Source: CBDBJL01 sp965206365 (GTDB lineage Bacteria; Pseudomonadota; Alphaproteobacteria; JABAAW01; JAHZMA01). From it: a stretch of 64,000 bases of DNA. Shown here in pieces: positions 45,019 to 54,424 of this stretch. Each line of letters opens with the position of its first letter. Position 1 is the stretch's first letter. Under the pieces are notes generated by a model. It did not search any database. It was not told where the DNA came from and worked only from the letters and a program-made list of their open reading frames with translations. The position numbers and the translations under genes are program-made. The stretch spans positions 60,702-124,701 of the forward strand of contig CBDBJL010000019.1 in the NCBI GenBank assembly GCA_965206365.1, given 5' to 3'.

Positions 45019-45029
45019 TTGCGAATAGT

Positions 45030-47213
45030 TTATTTTTTAAATTGGAAAGCAAGTTTTACAACATTGCGAATAATTTTAATTCCTACATCATCTCCTAAAG
45101 TAAGAATGGATTCAGGATGAAATTGTACAGCCCATATCGGTAATTTTTTATGTGAAATTCCCATAATAATATCATCTTGTGATAAAGCGGTTATTTGCAA
45201 ATCTTCGGGTAGAGAGGCTTGCTTTATGTACAGTGAATGATAACGTGCTGCGGTAAAATCTTCATTAATTCCATTAAATAACTGATGGTTATCTATTTTT
45301 TGGATCGTGATTTTTCCAGATTTGCCATGAATTGGATAATCTAGCTGGGCAAGGCTTGCACCAAAATATTCGCCAATCGCCTGCAACCCAAGGCAGATTC
45401 CAAAAATCGGGATTTTTCTCTCAAGACAAAGTGTAATCATATTGCTAATGGCAAAATCCGAGGGTTTCCCAGGACCTGGTGATAAAACCACCAAATCATA
45501 ATTTTTTTGTCGTAAAATTGTTTTTGCGCCATCACCAAAGCGGATCGTGTCTATTTTGGCCCCAGTTTGACGAAAATAATCAGCAAGCATATGTACAAAA
45601 GAATCTTCATGATCAATTAGTAAAATTCGGTTATGACCATATTTACTGGTATTGATCGGCAAGATCTCTTGCTTTGATATGATCGGTTTTGCAATGGCAT
45701 TTAGCATTGCGGTTGCCTTGGTCATAATTTCTTGTTCTTCCATTAAAGGGTCGGAATCATATAATAGGGTGGCTCCAGCACGGATTGAAGCAATGTTATT
45801 TTTAATTTGGATTGTGCGTAAAGTTAGCCCAGTATTGATATTGCCGTTAAAGAAAAAACAACCAACTGCCCCGCCATACCAATGACGAGGTGATTTTTCG
45901 TTATCTTCAATAAATTGCATGGCCCATTTTTTTGGAGCTCCGGTAACGGTTACCGCCCATGTATGGGTTAAAAAAGCATCGAGGGAATCAAATTCAGGGC
46001 GCAACTGCCCTTCGACATGATCGACGGTATGGATTAAATGTGAATAAATTTCAATTTGCCGCCGACCAATGACTTTGACAGAACCGGGTTCACAGATCCG
46101 AGCCTTATCATTGCGATCTACATCACTACACATGGTAAGTTCGGATTCTTCTTTTTCAGATTTTAACAAAGTTAAAATCTGCTTGGCATCGCCTATGGCA
46201 TCGCCAACACGTTTAATCGTACCAGAAATTGGGCATGTTTCCACCCGCCTGCCTTTTGTGCGTACAAACATTTCTGGTGATGTGCCAATTAAATATTCTT
46301 GCTTCCCTAGATTCATAAAAAATCCGTAAGGTGAGGGGTTGATCTGCATAAGCCTTTGGGCAATTTCAGAAGGTGGGGCGTTTAGGGGTTGGCTCATATT
46401 GATTCCAGGAACGACTTCGAACAAATCACCGGATTTAAAAGATTTTTTGGCTTTAGAAACCGTATCAGCATATTCACCCGCTGCATGATCTGATGTTATT
46501 TCGGTTGCATGATTTGTGAAGGTAAATTTTGTTTGCACACCGGTACGTTCAATATTTACAGTTGATTCTGTTTTTGTTTGAAAATCATATTCGAGCCAAT
46601 TCGCACAAGTTTTTTGATGGTCAATAATTAAAATTCTGTCGGGAAGATATAAAACCAAATCACGCTGCTCAGAAGCAATATTTTGGGTGCGTTTTAGAGC
46701 TTCAAATTGAAATGCTAAATTATAACCGAGCGAACCATAAAGCCCCAAATAGAGATCTTCGTCTGCAGAGATTTTGAATAAAGAGTTTAAGGCACGCAGA
46801 AATGAAAAAATAGAATATTGTCGGCTTCTTTGCTCTTCCGTAAAAACACTCTGAGGTTCTTTAATCGTGATTTCTATTTTATTTGCAAAAATTTCGTAAT
46901 TTTCACAAAAATCCCAATTTTCTATGTTAATTAATAGAATTTTTAGTAAAATATTACCGCGAGCATTTAAGGCAATAATGTTCGCTTTGCGTCCGCTAGC
47001 ATTAATTTGAATTGGGGGATCGATAAACCCAATATCCCATCTGGTATAGCGTCCTGGATATTCAAAGTCAGAAAATAACAATACACCATGACGATGATCA
47101 AGCTGTGAAATTAATTCTGTACGAATGATCGTAGGTTGATAATCGTAGTTGATTGTTGTGCGTAGAATGTCAATTTTGGCAGCTGTTGTTAATGTTATTG
47201 TTTTCGCATTCAT
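45030..47213 (-). CDS. trpE(G): fused anthranilate synthase (TrpE-TrpG)
   Basis: The enzyme converts chorismate and glutamine to anthranilate, the first step of tryptophan synthesis. Residues 1-510 form the chorismate-binding component (GAPKKWAMQFIED, and SIRAGATLLYDSDP near its end). The C-terminal 190 residues are a class I glutamine amidotransferase with catalytic Cys in GICLGLQAIGE and HPESI. Single-chain TrpEG is typical of Rhizobiales and some other alphaproteobacteria. I place the start at the ATG 47213, preceded by GGTGGA; a GTG at 47222 is possible. No tryptophan-rich leader peptide, as found in rhizobial trpE(G), is visible upstream. Confidence 0.93.
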   Translation of the reverse strand: MNAKTITLTTAAKIDILRTTINYDYQPTIIRTELISQLDHRHGVLLFSDFEYPGRYTRWDIGFIDPPIQINASGRKANIIALNARGNILLKILLINIENWDFCENYEIFANKIEITIKEPQSVFTEEQRSRQYSIFSFLRALNSLFKISADEDLYLGLYGSLGYNLAFQFEALKRTQNIASEQRDLVLYLPDRILIIDHQKTCANWLEYDFQTKTESTVNIERTGVQTKFTFTNHATEITSDHAAGEYADTVSKAKKSFKSGDLFEVVPGINMSQPLNAPPSEIAQRLMQINPSPYGFFMNLGKQEYLIGTSPEMFVRTKGRRVETCPISGTIKRVGDAIGDAKQILTLLKSEKEESELTMCSDVDRNDKARICEPGSVKVIGRRQIEIYSHLIHTVDHVEGQLRPEFDSLDAFLTHTWAVTVTGAPKKWAMQFIEDNEKSPRHWYGGAVGCFFFNGNINTGLTLRTIQIKNNIASIRAGATLLYDSDPLMEEQEIMTKATAMLNAIAKPIISKQEILPINTSKYGHNRILLIDHEDSFVHMLADYFRQTGAKIDTIRFGDGAKTILRQKNYDLVVLSPGPGKPSDFAISNMITLCLERKIPIFGICLGLQAIGEYFGASLAQLDYPIHGKSGKITIQKIDNHQLFNGINEDFTAARYHSLYIKQASLPEDLQITALSQDDIIMGISHKKLPIWAVQFHPESILTLGDDVGIKIIRNVVKLAFQFKK

Positions 47214-47222
47214 TGCTTCCAC

Positions 47223-47428
47223 CCATTTTCCAATTTTTTACTTTAGGTAGGAAAAATATTTTATATTTTCTTGTAAGCGTTATCTTATAGAATTTAATGA
47301 TAAAGTGCGAGTCAAAATAATACATAAAACAGTGTCTATATTTTATTGACAACAAAGGTTCCATGCAAACCCAGAGGGTAAGCATAGGGTAATTTTGCCT
47401 GGTCTTGCATCGAATTGGTAAGAAATTG
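47223..47428. other. intergenic region upstream of trpE(G)
   Basis: About 200 AT-rich bases lie between trpE(G), read leftward, and a decayed LytTR gene, read rightward. They should contain the trpE(G) promoter. I found no run of Trp codons, no stem-loop with a U-tract and no clear consensus promoter, so attenuation is not supported. Confidence 0.4.
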
Positions 47429-47889
47429 ATGGAGCTAGATCAGCAAAATCAGAATCAGGGTGAGGTGGAATTATTAAGGCGGATTGTACCCGATAAGCGT
47501 TTCGCATGAATATCGATTTAATATTGATTATGATTGCGGATCATTATTTAGAAATTTGCACGAATAAGGGGTGTTGTTGGGTACCTATACGGGTGAAAGA
47601 TGCGGTTGCAAAGCATCACGGCATTCGAATTCATCGCTCGCATTGGGTAATTTTTATGGCAATAGTAAAAATTATCAAACAAAACTTTTTGTTGGTAAAA
47701 GATGAGATTTTGCATCTCATTAGTAGCAGCCATTTGTTAGATCAGAAGGTAGATATTTTGTTTCTTAGTGCTGAGACGGTTTTGTATTTCTGTTTTGCAA
47801 TATTCAGAAGGAATATTTCTTTAATGGGTTTGATTCAGAAAATCCGATGCGGGAATTTCTTGTTCACGTTTGGCAATATAAGCCAATAA
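47429..47889 (+). pseudogene. LytTR-type DNA-binding domain gene, decayed
   Basis: Two frames together resemble the end of a LytTR-family regulator. The first (47429-47509) gives ELLRRIVPDKRFA and then stops. The second (from 47506) reads LILIMIADHYLEICTNKG, WVPIRVKDAVAKHHG, and IRIHRSHWVI, matching the LytTR pattern of DHY-x-E-x-T, a LMR-x-xDA helix and the hallmark RSHWV. Continuity needs a frameshift near 47500. The usual membrane-spanning N-terminal region is missing and the C-terminus runs into the opposite-strand methyltransferase gene. It appears to be a remnant without function. Confidence 0.55.
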
Positions 47890-49368
47890 TTCTTCATTTT
47901 TGGATTCATCTAGCGTGGGTTCTTGATATTCATCTAGTAATTTGCGAGCATAATTCAATGCCCGCTGTGTAATTTCAATTGAACCTTCGGCCTGCCATTG
48001 TTCGATCGAAAAATTATCAAATAATTCTGGCATAAAATAAGCCCGTTGAAAATTATTTTGCGTATGTTCATGTCCCAAATAATGTCCCCCCGGACCAATA
48101 TCAGTAATGGCGGCAAGCCCTTCGGCAAAATCATCCCAGCGTACGCCTTCTGCCATACGGTAAGCCATGGCACATTGTTCAGCATCAACAACAAATTTTG
48201 CCATGCAACAATGCATCCCGGCCTCGTTCCATCCTGCTGCATGCCAGATATAATGAGCCCCGGCATGGAGGACAGCCGATAGGGTAGTGGCTGATTCATA
48301 ACCAGCTTGGGCGTCAAAAGTCTTTGCTCCGCCCAAACTGCCCGAGCTACGCCATGGCACATGATAATAGCGTGCCATTTGTCCAATCATAAAATTCATC
48401 AGGCTAATTTCAGGTGTGCCCGCCATTGGAGCCCCGGAACGCATCGAAACAGTTGCAAGATAATGTCCATAAATGGCAGGTGCCCCTTTTCTGATGATTT
48501 GTGTATAGGCAAGGGCCGAGAGGGCTTCGGCATTTAGCTGGGCGACCGTGGGGGCAACCGATGCTGGCGTGTTGGCACCGCCTAATACAAAAGGAGAGCA
48601 TAAAACGGGTTGATTGCGTCGACAAAAAGCGCGCATCGCTCCTAACATAACTTCATCCCATACAAGGGGTGAATTTCCATTGCAATTACCGGTGATAATG
48701 GGGTGGGTAAGTAAAAAATCTTCGCCAAACAAAATGGCACACATATCTAACACATCTTCAGCATTTTTTTCGCTGGTTGTCATGCCCATAAACATTTTAT
48801 CACAATGTTTCATAGAGGAGTAAGTAATGCGTAAATGGCGTTGACTCACAGGATGATCATAGGGCTCGACAATATGGTGCGCTGAGCTATGTAAGGCAGG
48901 CAACATATGAGAAAGTTTATGAAAATTGGTCAAATCTTCTAAGGTAGGGTTGCGTCGTATATTCTCTAAATTGCGGATATAGGGAGCTCCGGTCATCGGT
49001 ACAAAAACTGAATTTTGCCCGCCTAATTTAACATTATTTTTCGGATTGCGGGCATGATAGGTAAAGGTTTCTGGAATTGACTTGATCAAAGTGCGTACCA
49101 AATTACGATCCAAATAAACCATCTCGCCACGAACATCTGCACCCGCTTTTTTCCAATCGGCAAGGGCAATTTCATCGCGAAATAATATCCCAACATTTTC
49201 TAAAATATCCATAGAGGCATTGTCAATTTTTTCTACTTCTTCCGCATTCATAATATTGCATAAGGGCAATTTACGTGTGAGCCCGGGTAGCATTTTAATA
49301 TCGGGTGCATTTCTGATCATGCGCCGTGCCATGCGTCCTCCGGAACGGTTTTTATTATTAGGCGACAT
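47821..49368 (-). CDS. MttB-family (trimethylamine/betaine) methyltransferase, non-pyrrolysine
   Basis: The 515-residue protein belongs to the MttB superfamily (COG5598). It has a complete reading frame without an in-frame UAG, so it is one of the pyrrolysine-free members, which include glycine-betaine (MtgB) and proline-betaine (MtpB) methyltransferases that pass a methyl group to a corrinoid protein. Recognisable stretches are FVPMTGAPYIRNLE, CNGNSPLVWDEVM, FVLGGANTPASVAPT and DIGPGGHYLGHEHT. It is downstream of a betaine ABC transporter on the same strand, making a quaternary amine the likely substrate. No corrinoid protein or reactivase gene is in the window. Confidence 0.85.
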   Translation of the reverse strand: MSPNNKNRSGGRMARRMIRNAPDIKMLPGLTRKLPLCNIMNAEEVEKIDNASMDILENVGILFRDEIALADWKKAGADVRGEMVYLDRNLVRTLIKSIPETFTYHARNPKNNVKLGGQNSVFVPMTGAPYIRNLENIRRNPTLEDLTNFHKLSHMLPALHSSAHHIVEPYDHPVSQRHLRITYSSMKHCDKMFMGMTTSEKNAEDVLDMCAILFGEDFLLTHPIITGNCNGNSPLVWDEVMLGAMRAFCRRNQPVLCSPFVLGGANTPASVAPTVAQLNAEALSALAYTQIIRKGAPAIYGHYLATVSMRSGAPMAGTPEISLMNFMIGQMARYYHVPWRSSGSLGGAKTFDAQAGYESATTLSAVLHAGAHYIWHAAGWNEAGMHCCMAKFVVDAEQCAMAYRMAEGVRWDDFAEGLAAITDIGPGGHYLGHEHTQNNFQRAYFMPELFDNFSIEQWQAEGSIEITQRALNYARKLLDEYQEPTLDESKNEELLAYIAKREQEIPASDFLNQTH

Positions 49369-49498
49369 AGCAAAGATTCCTTAAAGTTTGAAAACTCAAT
49401 TTTTCTAAAAACATAAGCCTTGAAATAAATCTGAAATTAAGCCCTACCCACATTGATTATGAGCAGGGCTTATAAAATTGTTGCTAAATAAATATAGA

Positions 49499-50494
49499 TT
49501 ATTTAGCGGCCGCACGTGCCTTTTTAAGCCAGCTATCATAACTGGCTTGATTCGCTTTAATCCATTCGCTAACGTGACGATCAATATCTGTAGACTTATC
49601 TTCACCATCAGAGATTTTTTTATTTTGTGCAGATACATCATTAATATCAAGTTTGGCAACTTCAAATAATTTTGCCGCTGCTGGATTGGCCTTTAAGAAT
49701 TTATTCGTTGAGACAACACGAATACTATCAACAGCGAAACCTAATTCTTTGCCATTAAATTTTGTATTCGCTTTGGCACCATCAGGCAAAGAACTATAGG
49801 GAACCGCTAAAAATTCTACATCTTTACCAGGAATCAAAACACCAGAAACCCAATAAGGCGTCCAAGTATAATAAAGGATATCTTTGCCATTTTTGTATCT
49901 TGCCACTGTATCGGCAATAATCGCATTATAAGCCCCTTGATTATGGGTAATTGCTTCACGCAATTTGAATTCAGTTAACTGATGTTCAATCACGCGCTCA
50001 CAACCCCAACCTGGAGGGCAACCTGCCAAATCAGCTTTTCCATCTCCGTCGGCATCAAAACGTTTCCCATTTTCGGCTTTTTTCAAATCGCTTAAATTTT
50101 TAATACCAGAATCATAAGCAGATTTATTAATAAGATAGCCTTGCAAGGCACCATCAATATAGGTGCCTACTTTTTTTAGTACCTTATCACCACCAGATTC
50201 TTCAAAAAATTTATGATGCAATTTATCCCAATGCACAGCTGTAAAATCGCCATCACCTGAACCTAAGGCCAAATGAATGGTTTGATATTCTACTTCTTGC
50301 GGGCGTTCCACCTTATAACCTAAATCTTCCAACGCTTGAAATAAAATACGATGTTGAAAAAATTCTTCTACAGCTGGTGCGATAACAGGGCGTACTTTAA
50401 CTCCTTTTCCCGGCTTGCTAGCAGCAAATGCTGAGCCAGAAAAAACAATTAAACTTGCAATAAGTATCGTTTTTAAGATTTTTGTTTGTAACAT
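49499..50494 (-). CDS. proX: glycine betaine/proline ABC transporter, substrate-binding protein
   Basis: The 331-residue periplasmic OpuAC-type binding protein has a signal peptide (IASLIVFSGSAFA, cleavage near residue 24). The mature domain contains VHWDKLHHKFFEE, GCPPGWGCERVIEH and ILYYTWTPYWV; these Trp/Tyr residues could form the aromatic cage that holds a trimethylammonium group. The ATG at 50494 has AGGAAG five bases upstream, which decides it over the TTG at 50521. It is the third gene of proV-proW-proX. Confidence 0.92.
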   Translation of the reverse strand: MLQTKILKTILIASLIVFSGSAFAASKPGKGVKVRPVIAPAVEEFFQHRILFQALEDLGYKVERPQEVEYQTIHLALGSGDGDFTAVHWDKLHHKFFEESGGDKVLKKVGTYIDGALQGYLINKSAYDSGIKNLSDLKKAENGKRFDADGDGKADLAGCPPGWGCERVIEHQLTEFKLREAITHNQGAYNAIIADTVARYKNGKDILYYTWTPYWVSGVLIPGKDVEFLAVPYSSLPDGAKANTKFNGKELGFAVDSIRVVSTNKFLKANPAAAKLFEVAKLDINDVSAQNKKISDGEDKSTDIDRHVSEWIKANQASYDSWLKKARAAAK

Positions 50495-50524
50495 TTTTCT
50501 TCCTTTTTTAATGTTGATCAAAAA

Positions 50525-51463
50525 TTATGATTTCACTTTGATTTTCATCAATTGCAAAATCACACCAATAGGGCCACCTTGCCACCAATGGCGATGTCCC
50601 CTATTTCGAGTAGATTGACCTATTCCTTGGGTTATTCTATCCAAAATAATTGCAAGCAAAACAATCCCTAAACCGCCCACTAAGGCTTTGCCAGCGTCGA
50701 GCCTGCCCATAGCGCGCAACACTTCATTGCCCAAACCGCGCACTGAAATCATCGAGGCAATCACGACCATAGAAAGCGATAACATAATGGTTTGATTAAC
50801 GCCTGCCAAAATGGTTGGGATTGCCAATGGAAGCTCTACTTTTATTAAAATTTGTTTCTGGTTGGCACCAAAGGCTTTGGCGGCTTCAACCACACTGGAA
50901 TCTACCCCGCGAATCCCCAGCGAGGTTAGGCGAACCAAAGGAGGCAATGAGAAAATAATCGTAACAATAACCCCAGAAACATTGCCAATGCCAATTAACA
51001 TCACAACGGGGACTAAATAAACAAAGGCAGGAATGGTTTGCATTGTATCGAGCAAAGGGCGGACCAAAGCTTCGAATCGATCGCTTTTTCCGGCTAAAAT
51101 TCCTAGTGGCAAGCCAATAATAAAGGCAACAGTAACCGCTGATAATACAATCGCTAATGTTGTCATGGCTAATTCCCAAGCGTGAGGGCTTAAAAAGCCT
51201 AAGATAACTGAACATATGGTAACGGTAATGGCAACTTTTTTGCTGGCGAGTTGCCATGCAATCAGTGCAAAAATAATCACCATAATGGTGGGGGGAATGG
51301 TATTTAACATATTATCAAAAGAAACAATAATATGATTTAGGAAATTTTTAAGGGGTTGAATAGATTCACGATTACTAATCGCCCATTGTTTAATATTATC
51401 GGCATTGTCGGCAATGCCAAAATCAACATTACTAAATGGATCTAAAAGAAAATTATCTGACAT
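50525..51463 (-). CDS. proW: glycine betaine/proline ABC transporter, permease
   Basis: The 312-residue inner-membrane permease has about seven hydrophobic segments and the BPD_transp_1 domain. The EAA-like coupling loop is VEAAKAFGANQKQILIKVELPLAIPTI. The N-terminal acidic cytoplasmic stretch (DNFLLDPFSNVDFGIAD) is typical of ProW. It lies 18 bases after proV and 30 before proX. Confidence 0.93.
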   Translation of the reverse strand: MSDNFLLDPFSNVDFGIADNADNIKQWAISNRESIQPLKNFLNHIIVSFDNMLNTIPPTIMVIIFALIAWQLASKKVAITVTICSVILGFLSPHAWELAMTTLAIVLSAVTVAFIIGLPLGILAGKSDRFEALVRPLLDTMQTIPAFVYLVPVVMLIGIGNVSGVIVTIIFSLPPLVRLTSLGIRGVDSSVVEAAKAFGANQKQILIKVELPLAIPTILAGVNQTIMLSLSMVVIASMISVRGLGNEVLRAMGRLDAGKALVGGLGIVLLAIILDRITQGIGQSTRNRGHRHWWQGGPIGVILQLMKIKVKS

Positions 51464-51481
51464 TTCTTGGTTATCCTTTTA

Positions 51482-52567
51482 TTATTTTGGTGTTTCACTT
51501 CCGGTTGCATCATTGATTTCACCTTTAACGGCGCGTAAGAGTAAGTTTTTGGTAACAACCCCAATAGGCTTACCATTTGCATGGATAATAACCGGGGCTT
51601 GTGTGGTTATTGATAGGTTGATTAATTCATTAAGCGATTGTTCTGGCGTGGCTTGCGGGCAATGATCTACATCGGGTGTGCCGTGGCGTTGTTCGTATTT
51701 TTGGAAGGATTCCATAACTTTCCCGGCAGAAATCAGCCCTAATTTTGAAATTCCAGCAACAAAATCAGCCACATAATCATCAACAGGGTTGGTAACAATA
51801 TCCTCGGGTGTTCCCACTTGTACGAAAATCCCATCTTTCATAATTGCAATGCGGTCGCCGATACGAATAGCCTCATCCAAATCATGAGTGATGAAAAGAG
51901 TGGTTTTTTTCATTTCGGCTGAAAGGGCCATAAATCGGTCTTGTAATTGCCGACGAATAAGTGGGTCTAGTGCTGAGAAAGGTTCGTCCATTAGCAAAAT
52001 GGTAGGGTCGGCGGCAATTGCGCGCGCCAACCCAACGCGTTGTTGCATACCACCTGAGAGTTCGTCGGGATATTTTTGATCCCAACCATTTAGTTCTACT
52101 GCATCAATCGCGCGCATTGCAACATCACGCCTAGCATTGGCGTTGTGTCCGCGCACTTCTAAAGAAAACCCCACATTATCAATAACGGTTTTATGAGGCA
52201 TTAAAGCCATATTTTGAAAGACCATACCAATTTTTTCTGCCCGCAACTGGCGCATATGGCTTGCGGATAACGCGTTGACATTTTCGCCTTCAATGAATAT
52301 TTTTCCCGATGTAGGTTCGATCAACCGATTAACATGGCGAATGAGCGTAGATTTTCCTGAACCGGATAAACCCATAATGCAGAATATTTCACCACGATCT
52401 ACGCTAAAAGAGGCATTTTGAACACCGACGACACAATCATATTGGTCGCGAATTTCAAGTTTACCTAAGCCGTTTTCTTGCACAGCTTGCATGGCTTTGT
52501 CGGCATTTTTGCCAAATATTTTCCACAAATTCTGACAATCAATAACGTGATCATTTTGCCTTGCCAT
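51482..52567 (-). CDS. proV: glycine betaine/proline ABC transporter, ATP-binding protein
   Basis: The 361-residue ATPase has Walker A GLSGSGKSTLIRH, the signature LSGGMQQRVGLARA, Walker B ILLMDEPFSALDP and the H-loop ITHDLDEA. The C-terminal 90 residues look like a reduced CBS region, the part of ProV/OpuAA that senses ionic strength; one CBS unit seems degenerate. It is the first gene of the leftward transporter-methyltransferase unit and faces away from the GntR regulator gene across about 210 bases. Confidence 0.94.
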   Translation of the reverse strand: MARQNDHVIDCQNLWKIFGKNADKAMQAVQENGLGKLEIRDQYDCVVGVQNASFSVDRGEIFCIMGLSGSGKSTLIRHVNRLIEPTSGKIFIEGENVNALSASHMRQLRAEKIGMVFQNMALMPHKTVIDNVGFSLEVRGHNANARRDVAMRAIDAVELNGWDQKYPDELSGGMQQRVGLARAIAADPTILLMDEPFSALDPLIRRQLQDRFMALSAEMKKTTLFITHDLDEAIRIGDRIAIMKDGIFVQVGTPEDIVTNPVDDYVADFVAGISKLGLISAGKVMESFQKYEQRHGTPDVDHCPQATPEQSLNELINLSITTQAPVIIHANGKPIGVVTKNLLLRAVKGEINDATGSETPK

Positions 52568-52680
52568 TGAACCCCTCCGATAAAAATTTGTGATAGCACA
52601 AACTATAACTATAAAAATTACTATTTACAAATAACTTTAAAAGTTATTTTTTACTATGAAATGAACATAACAAAAATTTA

Positions 52681-52719
52681 CATTGTATTCAAATAGTATT
52701 TTATATATAATTCAAATAG
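52681..52719 (+). promoter_or_regulatory. promoter with repeated operator-like sequence before the GntR gene
   Basis: TTGTAT (52683-52688), a 17-base spacer and TATAAT (52706-52711) form a plausible promoter about 70 bases upstream of the GntR start. The decamer ATTCAAATAG occurs at 52687-52696 and again at 52710-52719, next to the -35 and -10 elements. A repressor bound there would block transcription. A related sequence lies upstream of the HpbD-like gene. Confidence 0.5.
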
Positions 52720-52778
52720 GTTTTTTAGATGATTGGTACATTAGGAATAATTAGGCATAGAAAGTTTAGGCAAAAATT

Positions 52779-53504
52779 ATGAAAGAAACTGTTACCCGTC
52801 GGAAATTAGAGCTATTAGAATCGTTGCGTAGAGCAATTTTAACTCTTGAAATGCCACCAGGGTTCGATTTAGACGAGCTGGAATTATGTAAAAAATACCA
52901 ACTTTCACGCACCCCTTTGCGTGAAATTTTGCAACAATTGGCGGGCGAAGGTTATGTGCAGTTGCGCAAAAATAGGGGGGCGCGCGTTTGCGAAATGTCA
53001 TATATCATGCTACGCGATTTTTTCTTAGTGGCACCGATCATTTATAGTACAATTTTGCAATTGGCAAGCCAACATGCCAAGCCCCAGCAAATTTATGCCC
53101 TAAAAGAAAGCCAGATCAAATTTAAGGCTGCTTTGCTGAATGGGTCGGTGATAGAAAGGGCACTTTATAACAATTTTTTCCATGAAATTACAGGTGAAAT
53201 GGCACATAATGTTTATTTATTGCCAAGTTTTAAGCGGTTGCTTATTGATCATGCTCGTATTGGGATCAGATTTTATGCCAAAGAAAATTCACAAATTGCT
53301 GATACAGATGTCACGCTACAAAAAGCGAGCCAGCAGCATGATGCGATTATCGCCAGTATTGAAACGGGTAATGTTGAAGAAGCTTCGGATCTTGCGATTG
53401 CTCATTGGAATTTATCGCGTCATCAAATTGAAGCTTTTGTGATGCCAGCACCGTTAGATGTCGATAATCAAATTTATAAATTTAGCGCGTCAGGAGCAAA
53501 ATAA
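52779..53504 (+). CDS. GntR-family regulator (FadR subfamily, FCD domain)
   Basis: The 241-residue regulator has an N-terminal winged helix (about 10-75: DELELCKKYQLSRTPLREILQQLAGEGYVQLRKNRGARV) and an all-helical FCD ligand-binding domain with the metal-site histidines probably in FFHEITGEMAHN and AIAHWN. FCD regulators usually sense a carboxylate from the pathway they control. Its last base is shared with the start of the DapA-family gene, so it leads the rightward catabolic operon and is probably its repressor. ATG start. Confidence 0.9.
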   Translation: MKETVTRRKLELLESLRRAILTLEMPPGFDLDELELCKKYQLSRTPLREILQQLAGEGYVQLRKNRGARVCEMSYIMLRDFFLVAPIIYSTILQLASQHAKPQQIYALKESQIKFKAALLNGSVIERALYNNFFHEITGEMAHNVYLLPSFKRLLIDHARIGIRFYAKENSQIADTDVTLQKASQQHDAIIASIETGNVEEASDLAIAHWNLSRHQIEAFVMPAPLDVDNQIYKFSASGAK

Positions 53505-54421
53505 TGACGGCAATTTTCAGGTTTGAAGGAATTTATACACCTATTATTACGCCATTTTATGATGATGATCGGGTAAATTATGATGCGTTGGCTGATTTGG
53601 TAGAATATTTAGTTGCCGAAGGGGTTCACGGGCTTATTTCTGGGGGGTCTACGGGCGAGAATTATGCGCAAAATGTATCGGAAAGATTGCAGGTTGCAGA
53701 ATTTATTGCGAAGCAATTAAAAAAACGTGTTCCTTTTATGTTAGGAACAGGTGCGATGATGACACCGGATTCTACGGCTTTGGCAATGGGAGCGCGCAAA
53801 ATGGGTGCTGATGCAGTTTTGATTGCAACTCCACCTTATTCAATGCCAACTGAACGCGAAAATGCGCTTAATGTTTTAAGGATTGATAAGGTTTCGGATT
53901 TGCCAGTGATGCTTTATAATTATCCGGGGCGTATGGGTGTTCATATGGGAACAGAATTTTTAGATCGAGTGGGTCGTTCGCGGAATATTTGTGCAGTTAA
54001 AGAAAGTTCAGGTGATATTAATCGGGTACATCTGTTGGCGCGGGATTATCCGCATATTCAAATGGCTTGTGGTATGGATGACCAAGCTTTAGAATTTTTT
54101 GCATGGGGTGCACATTGTTGGGTGTGCGGAGGCTCTAATTTTCTGCCGAAAGAACATATTGCCCTTTATCAAGCATGCGTGGTTGAAGGTAATTTTCAGA
54201 AAGGGCGAAGAATTATGTCGGCATTGTTGCCTTTAATGCGAATTTTAGAACAAGGCGGTAAATTTATTCAAAATATTAAATGTGGCGTTGCGTTTAATGG
54301 GATTGATTCAGGAATTATGCGTCCGCCACTTCACGGGTTGAATAAAGATGATAAGCGGGTTTTAGAGCAGGCGGTGCGTGTGTTAAAGCAAATGATTGCA
54401 ACGATTGCAAAAGAGGAATAG
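53504..54421 (+). CDS. dihydrodipicolinate synthase-family lyase/deaminase
   Basis: The 305-residue TIM-barrel enzyme of the DapA/NAL family has the Schiff-base lysine in CAVKESSGD, the proton-relay Tyr in YNYPGRMGV and GGSTGENYAQNV in the phosphate/carboxylate loop. It lies in a degradation cluster, not with lysine genes, and is not the housekeeping DapA in my view. In hydroxyproline breakdown a DapA-family enzyme deaminates pyrroline-4-hydroxy-2-carboxylate to alpha-ketoglutarate semialdehyde. The aldehyde dehydrogenase and amine oxidase that follow fit this reading. Other keto-acid aldolase roles remain possible. Confidence 0.82.
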   Translation: MTAIFRFEGIYTPIITPFYDDDRVNYDALADLVEYLVAEGVHGLISGGSTGENYAQNVSERLQVAEFIAKQLKKRVPFMLGTGAMMTPDSTALAMGARKMGADAVLIATPPYSMPTERENALNVLRIDKVSDLPVMLYNYPGRMGVHMGTEFLDRVGRSRNICAVKESSGDINRVHLLARDYPHIQMACGMDDQALEFFAWGAHCWVCGGSNFLPKEHIALYQACVVEGNFQKGRRIMSALLPLMRILEQGGKFIQNIKCGVAFNGIDSGIMRPPLHGLNKDDKRVLEQAVRVLKQMIATIAKEE

Positions 54422-54424
54422 TTG

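Noticed and set aside
47223..47428. Possible trp leader peptide upstream of trpE(G)
   Set aside because: A leftward frame begins MLTLWVCMEP but has only one Trp codon, no attenuator stem with a T-run and no fitting ribosome-binding site, unlike rhizobial trpL.
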